Of a stretch of 64,000 bases of DNA, positions 51,015 through 60,507 are shown one piece after another; within the stretch, counting starts at the first letter, position 1; the number at the start of each line of letters is the position of its first letter. The position numbers were made by a program, and so were the translations under genes. The stretch lies in assembly GCA_963728895.1 (NCBI GenBank), contig CAVSLM010000007.1, forward strand, positions 62,001 through 126,000, written 5' to 3'. The DNA is from CAVSLM01 sp963728895 (lineage in GTDB: Bacteria > Pseudomonadota > Gammaproteobacteria > JBBQDK01). The notes beneath the pieces were generated by a model, which had not been told where the DNA came from, did no database searches, and saw only the letters and a list, made by a program, of their open reading frames with translations.

Positions 51015-51359
51015 TCAGAGCTTCTCTTTGATGCGCGCGGCCTTGCCGGTGAGATTGCGCAGGTAATAGAGCTTGGCGCGACGCACGTCGCCGCGGCGCT
51101 TGACCTTGATGCCCTGAATGCTCGGACTGTAGGTCTGGAACACGCGCTCCACGCCCTCGCCGTGGGAGATCTTGCGCACTGTGAAGGACGAGTTGAGCCC
51201 ACGGTTGCGCTTGGCGATCACTACGCCTTCGAAGGCCTGCAGCCGCTCGCGATTGCCCTCCTTCACCTTCACCTGCACCACGACGTTGTCGCCGGGTGCG
51301 AACTCCGGCACCTCGCGGGTCATCTGCTCGCGCTCAAGCTGTTGGATGATCGTGCTCAT
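51015..51359 (-). CDS. rplS: 50S ribosomal protein L19
   Basis: The 114-residue protein lies at the 30S-50S interface and contacts bridge B8. The sequence follows L19 closely: [79 protein letters not shown] chose ATG 51359 (MSTIIQQLE) because this is the standard start; eight more codons upstream are in frame. It is the last gene of the rpsP-rimM-trmD-rplS operon, 23 bp after trmD, and is followed by a hairpin. Confidence 0.97.
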   Translation of the reverse strand: MSTIIQQLEREQMTREVPEFAPGDNVVVQVKVKEGNRERLQAFEGVVIAKRNRGLNSSFTVRKISHGEGVERVFQTYSPSIQGIKVKRRGDVRRAKLYYLRNLTGKAARIKEKL

Positions 51360-51382
51360 GTTCTTCTCCTGCGCCTGTGTCA

Positions 51383-52141
51383 CTACGCGTCGTGTTCCGT
51401 CCGCCGCCGGTGCTCGACAATATACTCGTCCAGCAACCCGCGGCTCTCTTCATCGAGCGTCACAGCCTGCAGCAGGTCCGGCCGTCGCAGCCAGGTTCGA
51501 CCCAGTGCCTGCTTGCGCCGCCACCGCCACACCGCGGCATGATCTCCGCTCAGCAGCACTTCCGGGACTGCGGCTCCGTCGATTGCCTCCGGACGGGTGT
51601 AATGCGGGCAATCCAGCAGACCGTCGACAAACGAGTCCTGCTGCGCCGAATCCTCGTCGCCCAGCGCGCCCGGCAGCAGCCGGGCGACCGAGTCGATCAC
51701 CACCAGCGCCGCGAGCTCACCACCGCTCAGCACGTAGTCGCCGATCGAGAGCTCTTCATCGATGTCGTGCTCGACCACGCGCTCGTCGACGCCTTCGTAG
51801 CGTCCGGCAACCAGCACCACACGCGGCAGGGCGGCAAGCGCCTCGACGCCGCGCTGATCGAGACGGCGGCCCTGGGGGGTAAGATAGATCACCGGGGCGC
51901 GATCCACCCGCGCTGCGCGCGCCTGCCCGATCGCCGCGCGCAGCGGCGCCACCTTCATCACCATTCCCGGACCACCGCCGTAGGGCCGATCGTCCACCGT
52001 GCGGTGCCGGTCCTCGGCATAGTCGCGCGGATTCCAGGTCGCGAGGCTCAGGAGCCCCCGCGCCACTGCGCGCCCGGTGACGCCGTACTCGGCCAGCCCG
52101 CGCACCATCTCGGGAAACAGCGTTACAACATCGATGCGCAT
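51383..52141 (-). CDS. trmD: tRNA (guanine-N1)-methyltransferase
   Basis: The 252-residue SPOUT-class enzyme methylates G37 of tRNAs reading CNN codons, preventing +1 frameshifting. The trefoil-knot SAM site is visible as [38 protein letters not shown] and [17 protein letters not shown], with the catalytic Asp in the EGVDERV/EE-L region, and [20 protein letters not shown] near the C-terminus. ATG 52141 begins [12 protein letters not shown], the family start. It lies 67 bp after rimM in the same operon. Confidence 0.97.
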   Translation of the reverse strand: MRIDVVTLFPEMVRGLAEYGVTGRAVARGLLSLATWNPRDYAEDRHRTVDDRPYGGGPGMVMKVAPLRAAIGQARAARVDRAPVIYLTPQGRRLDQRGVEALAALPRVVLVAGRYEGVDERVVEHDIDEELSIGDYVLSGGELAALVVIDSVARLLPGALGDEDSAQQDSFVDGLLDCPHYTRPEAIDGAAVPEVLLSGDHAAVWRWRRKQALGRTWLRRPDLLQAVTLDEESRGLLDEYIVEHRRRTEHDA

Positions 52142-52208
52142 CGAGGTGCGCTCCCGCGCGGTCGGCGCTCCCGTCGCCTACAGGCGCTGCGCCGGCCCGG
52201 ACCGCAGC

Positions 52209-52722
52209 TCAGAAATCCGGGTCCCAGTCGACCCGCAGGCGGCGCGCCGCGACGTCCACCTCGGTAACCACCGACCCAAGCACAAAGGGAATCAGGTGTT
52301 CGCGATCCCCGACCACCACCAGCACGTCGTTGGCGCCGGTCTCCAGCAGATGATCCACCACGCCCAGGTCGCGCCCTTCCAAGGTCCTGCACCTGCATTC
52401 CGACCAGGTCGGCCCAGTACCAGTGCCCGGTCTCGGCCTGCGGCAGTTGATCGCGGCGCACCGCGATCTCGGCTCCGAGGAGGCGGGCCGCCTGGTCCCG
52501 ATCCGCGCAACCTTCCAGCCGCGCGACCACACCCTTGCCGTGTGCCCGCCCCTCCAGCAACAAAAGCGGTCGCCAGCCGTCCTCGCAGGCAACCTGCCAG
52601 ACTGGATAGTGCAGGATGTTTTCCCGCGGCTCCATGTAGGAGTACACCCGCACCCAGCCCTTCACTCCATATAACCCCGCGATGCGGCCCACCGCCAGCA
52701 GCTGGGATTGCGGCGCTGCCAA
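52209..52722 (-). pseudogene. rimM: 16S rRNA processing protein RimM, interrupted by a one-base frameshift
   Basis: The first 110 residues from 52722 are normal Rim[66 protein letters not shown]. At about 52390 the family sequence moves to another frame: [33 protein letters not shown] and a normal end VDWDPDF at 52209. Removing one G from GCAGGACC restores a single 170-residue protein. RimM binds S19 and is needed for efficient 30S maturation. A true loss would slow growth, so this is either a sequencing or assembly error or a recent mutation. All neighbours in the operon are intact. Confidence 0.85.
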
Positions 52723-52753
52723 CCGGCTGCTTCGCGCCGGCGCCGACCCGACC

Positions 52754-53008
52754 TCAGCCGGCAGCGGCGGACTCCTTGCGCTTCAGCAGCGACGCGACGC
52801 GGTCGGAGGTGTGAGCACCCTGTTTGAGCCAGTGTGCGATACGCTCGCGGTCCAGGCGCAGCCCCTCTTCGCCACCCGCGGCGATGGGATTGAAGAAGCC
52901 CACCCGCTCGATGTAACGACCGTCACGCCGGTTCCGGCTGTCCGTCACCACGATATGGAAGAACGGGCGCTTCTTGGCGCCGCCCCGGGCCAGACGAATC
53001 GTTACCAT
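52754..53008 (-). CDS. rpsP: 30S ribosomal protein S16
   Basis: The 84-residue protein is an early-assembling S16: [40 protein letters not shown] and [26 protein letters not shown], all conserved. It heads the rpsP-rimM-trmD-rplS operon. A TAAAAT -10 candidate lies at 53077-53072 about 65 bp upstream, in the short gap after ffh, so the operon may have its own promoter as well as read-through from ffh. Confidence 0.97.
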   Translation of the reverse strand: MVTIRLARGGAKKRPFFHIVVTDSRNRRDGRYIERVGFFNPIAAGGEEGLRLDRERIAHWLKQGAHTSDRVASLLKRKESAAAG

Positions 53009-53114
53009 TGCGTGCTTTCCTCTCCCGTTGACGCGCTGCAGGCATGGCGGTGAGCCAAACCTAAACCGCGCATTTTACGCAAATTGCGCCAAATAGGAAG
53101 CGCCGGCAACCGCC

Positions 53115-54476
53115 TCAGAACGGCGGCATTCCGGGGGGTAGGCGCCCCTTCAGACCGCGCAGCATCTTGCTCAGGCCGCCCTTGGACATCCTCTTCATCA
53201 TCTTCTGCATCTGGGTGAACTGCTTCAACAGGCGGTTGACGTCCTGCACCTGGGTCCCGGAACCGGCGGCGATGCGCCGCCTGCGCGAGCCGTTGATCAC
53301 GTCCGGATGGCGCCGCTCGCGCGGTGTCATGGAGTTGATGATGGCGACCAGCCGGGTCATCTCCCGGTCGTTGACCTGTGCCTTGACGCCCTGCGGCAGT
53401 TCTGCCACACCGGGAAGCTTGTCGAGCAGCCCCGCCACGCCGCCCATGTTGGCCATCTGCATCAGCTGATCGCGGAAGTCCTCCAGGTCGAAGCCCTTGC
53501 CCTTCTTGAGCTTCGAAGCGAGCTTGGCGGCCTTGTCCTTGTCCACCTTGCGCTCGGCTTCCTCCACCAGGCTGAGCACATCGCCCATGCCCAGGATGCG
53601 TGAGGCCAGGCGATCGGGGTGAAAAGGCTCGAGCGCCGCGGTCTTCTCGCCAACGCCGAGGAACTTGATGGGCTTGCCGGTGATGTGGCGGATGGAAAGC
53701 GCGGCACCGCCGCGGGCGTCGCCGTCCGCCTTGGTGAGAATGACGCCGGTGAGGGGCAATGCCTCGTTGAACGCCTGCGCGGTATTGGCGGCGTCCTGAC
53801 CGGTCATGCTGTCGACCACGAACAGCGTCTCCGCGGGCCGCGCGGCGGCGTGCAGGCGCTGGATCTCACTCATCATCTCGGCATCGATGTGCAGGCGCCC
53901 TGCGGTGTCGATGATCAGCACGTCGACGTGTTGGCGTCGCGCATGGCTGATGGCGGCATTGGCAATGTCCACCGGATCCTGGTCGGCACTGCTGGGGAAG
54001 AAGCTCGCGCCCACTTCCGCAGCCAGCGTGCCGAGCTGTTCGATCGCGGCGGGACGATAGACGTCGCAGCTTGCGAGCAGCACCGACTTCTTCTTGCGCT
54101 CGCGCAGCCAGCGCGCCAGCTTGGCGACGCTGGTGGTCTTGCCCGAGCCCTGTAGTCCTGCCATCAGCACCACCGCGGGCGGTGCCACCTGCAGGGCCAG
54201 CTCCTCGTTGGCTTCGCCCATGATCGCGACCAGCTCATCGCGCACGATCTTCACCAGCGCCTGGCCCGGCGTGAGGCTCTGCAGCACCTCCTGGCCCATG
54301 GCGCGATCGCGCACGCGATCGACGAAGGCGCGCACCACGGGCAGCGCGACGTCCGCCTCCAGAAGCGCCGTGCGCACTTCGCGCATGGTCTCGCGGACGT
54401 TGTCCTCGGTCAGGCGTCCCTGGCCACGCAGATTCTTGATGGTGCGCGCCAGGCGCTCGCTGAGATTTTCAAACAT
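53115..54476 (-). CDS. ffh: Signal recognition particle protein Ffh
   Basis: The 453-residue GTPase binds 4.5S RNA and delivers nascent membrane proteins to FtsY. The N domain begins MFENLSERLARTIKNLRGQG. The G domain has GLQGSGKTTSVAKLA (G1), DVYRPAAIEQL, LIIDTAGR (G3), TKADGDARGG (G4) and GVGEKTAALEPFHPDRLASR. The methionine-rich M domain ends MQKMMKRMSKGG. ATG 54476 is chosen at the family start; 17 more in-frame codons upstream are not conserved. The gene order ffh-rpsP is common in Proteobacteria. Confidence 0.97.
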   Translation of the reverse strand: MFENLSERLARTIKNLRGQGRLTEDNVRETMREVRTALLEADVALPVVRAFVDRVRDRAMGQEVLQSLTPGQALVKIVRDELVAIMGEANEELALQVAPPAVVLMAGLQGSGKTTSVAKLARWLRERKKKSVLLASCDVYRPAAIEQLGTLAAEVGASFFPSSADQDPVDIANAAISHARRQHVDVLIIDTAGRLHIDAEMMSEIQRLHAAARPAETLFVVDSMTGQDAANTAQAFNEALPLTGVILTKADGDARGGAALSIRHITGKPIKFLGVGEKTAALEPFHPDRLASRILGMGDVLSLVEEAERKVDKDKAAKLASKLKKGKGFDLEDFRDQLMQMANMGGVAGLLDKLPGVAELPQGVKAQVNDREMTRLVAIINSMTPRERRHPDVINGSRRRRIAAGSGTQVQDVNRLLKQFTQMQKMMKRMSKGGLSKMLRGLKGRLPPGMPPF

Positions 54477-54606
54477 GTCGATTCCAGGTGAAGGTCGCGG
54501 CCGGACAGGAAGTCCCGAGCCGGGCAAGACAGCGACGCACTGGCGGGACGCTTCATGCGGCCGGCCAGCACGCCGACGATACCGGGAAATTATACCGCGT
54601 GCCGCT

Positions 54607-55371
54607 TCAGAAGCAGAACGTGTCCTCGCCCTGCAGGGGCTGAATGTCGAGCTCGGGCAGCGCCTCGCGACACTGGCGCAGGATGATCTCCTGATCGCCC
54701 GGCTTCAGGTGAGTGAGCCGCACCTCGGGACGCAGCTCGAGCTTGTAGAGATCGTCGGCGAGCAGGGTGGGACAATAGTGCCGTGCCAGGCGCGAGAGCT
54801 CGAGCTCGTCGTCGGGAAACGCGCACTCCACCACCAGCAGGTCGAGGCGGCGATGGCGGTCCAGCGCCGCCCAGAAACCGTCGTTGGTGGTGGTGTCGCC
54901 GCTATAGGCGAAGGCGCCACCCGGACACGACATCCGATAACCCGCCGCCGGCACGACGTGGTTGACGGCGATCATCTCGATGCTGCGCGACCCGAGCGTG
55001 ATGACCTCACCGGGCGCCATGGCCTGGAACCGCAGCACCGGTGCTGCCGGCGCCGGCAGCTTGGTGAAATCGGGCCAGATGACCCAGTTGAAAATATGCT
55101 GCTGCAACGCCTGCAGCGTTTCGGCCCGTGCATGCAGGGTGAGCGGCGAGCGTGTGCCGTCGAAGATGCTGTCGATCATCAGCGGAATGCCGGCCAGGTG
55201 ATCGAGGTGGGAATGGGTGAGGAAAATGTGCCGGATCTTGCGCATTGCAGCGATCGACAGGCGTCCGATGCCGGTGCCGGCATCGATCAGGATGTCCTCG
55301 TCCACCAGCAGCGCCGTGGTGCTGAGGCCCGCGCCGATGCCGCCGCTGCAGCCGAGCACTCTCAGCTGCAT
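54607..55371 (-). CDS. Class II 3',5'-cyclic-nucleotide phosphodiesterase-like metallo-beta-lactamase-fold hydrolase
   Basis: The 254-residue protein has the metal-binding motif THSHLDHLAGIPLMIDS, which is the PDE class-II signature (H-x-H-L-D-H followed by hydrophobic residues and Ser). Further ligands appear in VNHVVPAAGY, FAYSGDTTTND and LTHLKPGD. Members hydrolyse cAMP, as CpdP does, or related phosphodiesters; without a test the substrate remains likely but not proven. It lies 130 bp upstream of ffh on the same strand and may modulate cAMP signalling. The start MQLRVLGCSGGIG is the usual family start. Confidence 0.82.
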   Translation of the reverse strand: MQLRVLGCSGGIGAGLSTTALLVDEDILIDAGTGIGRLSIAAMRKIRHIFLTHSHLDHLAGIPLMIDSIFDGTRSPLTLHARAETLQALQQHIFNWVIWPDFTKLPAPAAPVLRFQAMAPGEVITLGSRSIEMIAVNHVVPAAGYRMSCPGGAFAYSGDTTTNDGFWAALDRHRRLDLLVVECAFPDDELELSRLARHYCPTLLADDLYKLELRPEVRLTHLKPGDQEIILRQCREALPELDIQPLQGEDTFCF

Positions 55372-55639
55372 GGCGTATACTCCCCCTCCGCTCTGGCGAT
55401 CTGGCCTTTGTGATTCACCATGGTATTATCTTGGCACGCACACAGGGCGTGAACTGATGTTTGCATCACATGCGGCAGTCGGTTGTATGAGAGCCAGTCA
55501 TCATGCGCAGCTCCCACTGGTTCACACTGTGACGACGAGCGTCCAACGCTGACCTTGCAGGGCGAAAAATCAAACCTTCGACCGACTACGGTCTTCCCTG
55601 ATCTACAGCTTCGGGCGTGCTGGCGCACACGGTACTGAC

Positions 55640-56452
55640 ATGCAGACTTCGGTTCTTATCGGCATACCCGCCATTGCCTTATATTTGCTGTCCGGAGTGA
55701 TGGTCGGTCTGCGCCTGTCGCGTGGTGCGGCCGGTCTCGAGCAGTCGAAGACCCGCGTGCTGGCGCTCGGCGGTGTCGCCGCGCTGCTGCACGCCTACGT
55801 GCTGTTCCGCGGCGTAGTGAGCGATGGGGGCCTGAACCTCGGCTTCTTCAACGCCTTCTCACTGATCGGCTGGCTCATGGTGGTACTGCTGCTGGTCACT
55901 GCCGCCAATCGCCCGGTGGAAAATCTCGGCATCGGCTTGCTGCCTCTGGCCGCCCTGGCATTGTCACTCGATCTCGCGTTTCCTTCGCACCACGAGCTGA
56001 TCGAAGCAGGCCAGTGGAAGCTCGATGCGCACATCCTGCTCTCGGTCGTCGCCTACAGCCTGCTCAGCATCGCGGCGCTGCAGGCGGTACTGCTCGCCGT
56101 GCAGGATTGGCATCTGCGCCATCGTCATCCGGGCGGATTCGTCCGTGCGCTGCCACCCTTGCAGGAGATGGAGGCGCTGCTGTTTCAAATGATCGGCATG
56201 GGCTTCGTGCTGCTCAGCCTGAGCCTGCTCACCGGCTTCCTGTTCATCGAGGACATCTTCGCGCAGCATCTGGTACACAAGACGGTGCTGTCCATCGCCG
56301 CGTGGCTGGTGTTCGCGATCCTGCTGTACGGACGCCGGCGTTTCGGCTGGCGCGGACGCACCGCCATTCGCTGGACGCTCGGTGGGTTCTTCGCGCTGAT
56401 GCTTGCCTACTTCGGCAGCAAGCTGGTGCTGGAACTGGTGCTGGGACGCTAG
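55640..56452 (+). CDS. CcsA/CcmC-type cytochrome c assembly protein (YpjD/HemX-like)
   Basis: The 270-residue inner-membrane protein has about eight hydrophobic helices. Conserved histidines lie in ALLHAYVLFRG, DAHILLSVVAYSLLSIAALQ and QHLVHKTVLSIAAWLVFA. The pair of His and the GWLMVV segment fit the CcsA/YpjD group (CytC_asm domain), although the tryptophan-rich WWD loop of true heme-handling CcmC/CcsA is not obvious. The gene is commonly found between ffh and the corB-type gene in Gammaproteobacteria. Its exact role is unsettled; involvement in heme or cytochrome c maturation is suggested by homology. Confidence 0.85.
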   Translation: MQTSVLIGIPAIALYLLSGVMVGLRLSRGAAGLEQSKTRVLALGGVAALLHAYVLFRGVVSDGGLNLGFFNAFSLIGWLMVVLLLVTAANRPVENLGIGLLPLAALALSLDLAFPSHHELIEAGQWKLDAHILLSVVAYSLLSIAALQAVLLAVQDWHLRHRHPGGFVRALPPLQEMEALLFQMIGMGFVLLSLSLLTGFLFIEDIFAQHLVHKTVLSIAAWLVFAILLYGRRRFGWRGRTAIRWTLGGFFALMLAYFGSKLVLELVLGR

Positions 56453-56497
56453 CGGCCCTGCGCCGAACCGGTGCGACTTGCATGAGGCATTCCATAC

Positions 56498-57793
56498 TTG
56501 GATGATATCCCGCTCAGCGTGCTGTTCGGCACGCTCGTCGTCCTGATCATCCTTTCCGGTTTTTTCTCCGGCTCCGAAACCGGGCTGATGACGCTGAACC
56601 GCTATCGCCTGCGCCACCTGGCCAAGGCGCGGCATCCGGGCGCGCTGCGCGCCAGCAGGCTGCTGGAGCGGCCGGACCGGCTGATCGGCCTTATTCTGCT
56701 CGGCAACAACTTCGTCAACATTCTCGCATCGTCCGTGGCCACGGTCATCGGCCTGCGGCTGTCAGGCGAGGCCGGAATCGCGATCGCTGCGGGCCTGCTT
56801 ACGCTGGTCATCCTGATCTTCAGCGAGGTCGCACCGAAGACACTGGCCGCGCTGCATCCCGAGCGCATCGCCTTTCCGGCTGCGGTCATCATCGAACCGA
56901 TGATGAAAGTGCTGTATCCGCTGGTGCGCATCGTCAACGGGCTCGCCAACGGCGTGCTGCGTCTGGCCGGCGTCTCGGCCGAGGACGCGTCGGCGCAAAC
57001 GCTCAGCAGCGAGGAGTTGCGCACCGTGGTAATCGAGGCCGGCGCCATGATTCCTCGACGCCACCAGAAGATGCTGCTCAGCATCCTCGACCTGGAAAAG
57101 GTGCAGGTGGAGGACATCATGGTGCCGCGCCACGAGATCGTCGGCATCGACCTCGACGACGACTGGAAGGACATCACCGCCCAGCTCATCAACAGCCAGT
57201 ACACGCGTCTGCCGGTGTATCGGGAGAGCATCGATCAGGTGATCGGTTTTCTGCACCTGCGCCACGCCCTGAGGCTGATCAGCCAGGACCAGCTGAACGA
57301 ACAGGAGTTGCTCAAGCTGGTGCGCGATCCCTACTTCATTCCCGAGAACACACCGCTCAACAAGCAGCTGCTGAACTTCCAGCGCGAGCGAAGGCGTATC
57401 GGTCTCGTGGTCGACGAATACGGCGACATCCGTGGTCTCGCCACCCTGGAGGACATCCTGGAGGAAATCGTCGGCGAGTTCACCACCGACCCGGCAACCT
57501 CCGTGCCCGACGTGCATCCGCAGCCCGACGGGAGTTTCCTGGTCGATGGCGGCGCGAACGTCCGCGAGCTCAATCGCAGCCTCAACTGGAAGCTGCCCAT
57601 GACCGGGCCGCGGACGCTCAACGGGCTCATCCTCGAATACCTAGAAGCCATACCCGAGCCCGGGACCAGCCTGTTGCTCGGCGATCACCCGGTGGAGATC
57701 ATCCACACCAAGGACAACGCGGTGAAGACCGTGCGCATGTTTCCGTCGATCGGCGCAGCGCAGGCGCGCTCGCGCGGAGAAGGGCCGGTCTGA
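56498..57793 (+). CDS. CNNM/CorB-type membrane protein with CBS pair and CorC_HlyC domain
   Basis: The 431-residue protein starts with TTG 56498. A DUF21 transmembrane domain (about 1-180) opens with FFSGSETGLMTLNRYRLRHL and has SEVAPKTLAAL. A CBS pair follows (IMVPRHEIVGID, YTRLPVYRESIDQVIGFLHL, then LVVDEYGDIRGLATLEDILE), and a CorC_HlyC domain (DGSFLVDGGANVRELNRSLN) ends the protein. CNNM/CorB proteins transport or sense Mg2+ and other cations, with CBS domains binding nucleotides. The substrate here is inferred. The start codon is unusual; no ATG is available upstream before the previous gene. Confidence 0.9.
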   Translation: MDDIPLSVLFGTLVVLIILSGFFSGSETGLMTLNRYRLRHLAKARHPGALRASRLLERPDRLIGLILLGNNFVNILASSVATVIGLRLSGEAGIAIAAGLLTLVILIFSEVAPKTLAALHPERIAFPAAVIIEPMMKVLYPLVRIVNGLANGVLRLAGVSAEDASAQTLSSEELRTVVIEAGAMIPRRHQKMLLSILDLEKVQVEDIMVPRHEIVGIDLDDDWKDITAQLINSQYTRLPVYRESIDQVIGFLHLRHALRLISQDQLNEQELLKLVRDPYFIPENTPLNKQLLNFQRERRRIGLVVDEYGDIRGLATLEDILEEIVGEFTTDPATSVPDVHPQPDGSFLVDGGANVRELNRSLNWKLPMTGPRTLNGLILEYLEAIPEPGTSLLLGDHPVEIIHTKDNAVKTVRMFPSIGAAQARSRGEGPV

Positions 57794-57825
57794 TTTCCTC
57801 CGCCAACCTGCAACGGTAAGCCCCG

Positions 57826-57955
57826 CTGGCAGGAGCAGGCCCATGCAACGCGACCCGCGACACGCAGCGCTGCCGGGGTCGCCGCGATGCGACGGGAGCA
57901 TTGCCGGAGTGCCGGTCGTGCCGCGGCGGGCGACGCTCCCACATCCGTTCCGGCA
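57826..57955. repeat. REP-like sequence after the CNNM gene
   Basis: CTGGCAGGAGCAGGCCCATG, GGTCGCCGCGATGCGACGGGAG and CGGCGGGCGACGCTCCCACAT resemble the GGGAGC-type palindromic units at 21.7 and 50.9 kb but are more degenerate. It occupies most of the 244-bp gap before the FHA-PilZ gene. The rest of the gap shows a TATAAT-like box near 58000. Confidence 0.45.
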
Positions 57956-58037
57956 ACCGACCCGCTACCGGATTCGTTTGTCAGGCGCCTGCCGCCGTTT
58001 ATAATCACCGCTGGTTTGCGACCAGAAAGGTCCACCC

Positions 58038-59036
58038 GTGCGCCGATTGATCCTCTCCTTCAAGGGTAAGACGCTCAAGTCGTTCTCCGTGAGAGACGGC
58101 GAAACCCTCATCGGCCGTGATCCCGAGTGCCAGATCCACATCGACAGCCTCGCGATAGGCCCGCGACACGCGCGCGTGCGCAGCAGTGCAGGCATCACCA
58201 CGCTGGAGGCGATACCGCAAGCCGGCGAAGTGCGGATCAACGGCCAGCCGATTGAGACCCATACGCTTCAGGATGGCGATGAAATCCAGATCGGCAAGCA
58301 CACCCTGACATTCAGCAATCCTGCCGACGTGGTGCAGTCAGCGCCGATACCCGCACCGGATACCGCCGAGCCCATCCGGGCCGGGCGGCCTCCGAGCGGC
58401 TGGCTGCAGATTCTGAGTGGCAGTCACGTGGGCCGGACCTTTCCGCTGGAGCGCGGCATGACGCGCATCGGCCGCACCGGGGTGCATAGCGCGGTGATCG
58501 CGCGGCGCGCCGACGGCTACTTCCTCACGCACCTGGAAGGAGCGGAAACGACGCGCGTCGACGGCACGGCGATCGGAGAGGAGAGCACGCTGCTGGCATC
58601 CGGCGCGATGCTCGAGGTGGGCGATCTGCGCCTGCAGTTCTTCCTCGACGTACCCGAAGCCTCGGGTGCCGTGCGCAGTGGCGGCTCCGCGTACCGGACC
58701 TTCAGCCGTGTGTCTTTCGACGGCGCCGCACTGCTGAGGGCCGGCGGCAGCAAGTGGGAAGTGCGTCTGGTGGACATCTCGCTCAAGGGCGCGCTGCTGG
58801 AGCGCCCGGGCGACTGGGACGGTGCGGTACGCGACCGCTGCGTGCTGGAGCTGCTGGTCGAGGAAGACCGCGCGCTCATCCGTATGGAGACGAGCGTGGC
58901 GCGCATCGAGCAGTGGCGCATCGGGCTGCACTGTGAGCACATCGACCTCGACAGCATCGCCCACCTGCGGCGTCTCGTGGAGCTCAACCTGGGTGACGAG
59001 CAGGCGCTGCAACGCGAGCTGAGCGCGCTCGGCTAG
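58038..59036 (+). CDS. FHA-FHA-PilZ signalling protein
   Basis: The 332-residue cytoplasmic protein has a canonical FHA domain (about 20-95; LIGRDPECQIHIDS, then GPRHARV with the conserved His), a more degenerate second FHA domain (about 119-205; RIGRTGVHSAVIARR), and a PilZ domain (about 215-310). PilZ c-di-GMP motifs are complete: R220-x3-R224 in YRTFSRVSF and D246-x-S-x-x-G251 in VDISLKG. The combination would couple phosphothreonine recognition to c-di-GMP level. No kinase or phosphatase gene is adjacent. GTG 58038 is the only good start. The stop shares bases with the radA stop on the other strand. Confidence 0.85.
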   Translation: MRRLILSFKGKTLKSFSVRDGETLIGRDPECQIHIDSLAIGPRHARVRSSAGITTLEAIPQAGEVRINGQPIETHTLQDGDEIQIGKHTLTFSNPADVVQSAPIPAPDTAEPIRAGRPPSGWLQILSGSHVGRTFPLERGMTRIGRTGVHSAVIARRADGYFLTHLEGAETTRVDGTAIGEESTLLASGAMLEVGDLRLQFFLDVPEASGAVRSGGSAYRTFSRVSFDGAALLRAGGSKWEVRLVDISLKGALLERPGDWDGAVRDRCVLELLVEEDRALIRMETSVARIEQWRIGLHCEHIDLDSIAHLRRLVELNLGDEQALQRELSALG

Positions 59037-60406
59037 ACCTGCTCCAGGGCCTCGCCGAGGCGCTGCACCGGCACGATCTCGAGATCCTCGATCGCACCAC
59101 CCCTGCGGGGGGCGTTGGCCGTTGCCACGATGGCGCGCCGAAAACCGTGCTTGGCCGCCTCGCGCAATCGCTCCTGACCGTTCTGCACCGGGCGGATCTC
59201 GCCCGCCAGGCCGAGCTCGCCGAAGGCGACCACGTCGTGTGCCAGCGGGCGGTTGCGTAGGCTGGAGAGCACTGCGAGCAACACCGCCAGGTCCGCCCCG
59301 GTCTCACTGACGCGCACGCCCCCGACCACGTTCACGAACACGTCCTGGTCGTGGGTGGCGACGGCACCGTGGCGATGCAGCACCGCCAGCAGCATGGCGA
59401 GGCGGTTCTGCTCCAGACCAAGCGTCACCCGCCGTGGATTCGACAGATGACTCTCGTCGACCAGCGCCTGCACCTCCACCAGCATTGGACGGCTGCCCTC
59501 GCGCGTGACCATCACCACGCTGCCCGGCACCGGCGTGTCGTGACGCGAAAGGAAGATCGCCGATGGATTGCTCACCTCACGCAGGCCGCGGTCGGTCATC
59601 GCGAACACGCCCAGCTCGTTCACTGCACCGAAACGGTTCTTGACGGCGCGGATGACGCGATAGCGACTGTCGGGATCGCCTTCGAAATAGAGCACGGTGT
59701 CCACCATGTGCTCCAGCACCCGCGGCCCGGCCAGCATGCCTTCCTTGGTGACGTGACCCACGAGGAACAGCGCCGTGCCGGTCTGCTTGGCGTAACGCAC
59801 CAGCTGCGCGGCGCTCTCGCGTACCTGCGCGACGGCGCCGGGCGCGGACTGCAGCAGCTCGGTGTAGATGGTCTGAATGGAATCGACGACCATGACCTGC
59901 GGGCGCTCATGCTGCGCCACGGCGAGTATGCGCTCCACCGCCGTTTCGGTGAGCATGCGCAGCTCCGCCGCCGGCAGCCCCAGACGCTGAGCGCGCAGTG
60001 CCACCTGCTGCAGCGATTCCTCCCCGGAGACATAGAGGCTCGGCAGGCGCGGCTGCAAGCAGGCAAGTGCCTGCAACAGCAGCGTGGACTTTCCGATGCC
60101 GGGATCGCCACCGATCAGGATCACCGAACCGCTGACCAGTCCGCCGCCCAGCACCCGGTCGAGCTCGGCGATGCCGGTGCCGACGCGCGCCTGCTCCTCG
60201 AGCGACGCTTCGGAAAGCCGCTGCACCGCAGGTTCCGCGCTGCCGGCGTAGCCTGCGAAACGGCCCGCCCGCGCCGCCGCGGCCGATGATTCGGCAACAC
60301 TCTCCACCAGGCTGTTCCATGCCCCGCACTCGGCACATCGTCCCGACCACTTCGATGCCTGGGCGCCGCAATGGGTACAGCTGTACACCAGCCGGTTCTT
60401 GGCCAA
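59033..60406 (-). CDS. radA: DNA repair protein RadA
   Basis: The 457-residue RecA-like helicase promotes branch migration in recombination. A C4 zinc finger (YSCTHCG...GRCAECGAW) starts the protein. The ATPase core has GGDPGIGKSTLLLQAL (Walker A), VMVVDSIQTIY (Walker B) and the RadA-specific KNRFGAVNELG. The C-terminal Lon-like domain (GGVRVSETGADLAVLLAVLS) is complete. I chose TTG 60406 because AAAGGGAG lies 5 nt upstream and family members begin AKNRLVYSC; GTG 60412 and ATG 60442 are alternatives. Confidence 0.95.
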   Translation of the reverse strand: MAKNRLVYSCTHCGAQASKWSGRCAECGAWNSLVESVAESSAAAARAGRFAGYAGSAEPAVQRLSEASLEEQARVGTGIAELDRVLGGGLVSGSVILIGGDPGIGKSTLLLQALACLQPRLPSLYVSGEESLQQVALRAQRLGLPAAELRMLTETAVERILAVAQHERPQVMVVDSIQTIYTELLQSAPGAVAQVRESAAQLVRYAKQTGTALFLVGHVTKEGMLAGPRVLEHMVDTVLYFEGDPDSRYRVIRAVKNRFGAVNELGVFAMTDRGLREVSNPSAIFLSRHDTPVPGSVVMVTREGSRPMLVEVQALVDESHLSNPRRVTLGLEQNRLAMLLAVLHRHGAVATHDQDVFVNVVGGVRVSETGADLAVLLAVLSSLRNRPLAHDVVAFGELGLAGEIRPVQNGQERLREAAKHGFRRAIVATANAPRRGGAIEDLEIVPVQRLGEALEQV

Positions 60407-60507
60407 GCGCACTCCCTTTGCCTGCGGCGCGCTCCCGTGCACGCCGCGCGCTATGTTAGCACGGCCATCCGGATCCGCCGTTCAGCCCGGAAATCTCACC
60501 AGCCGGG

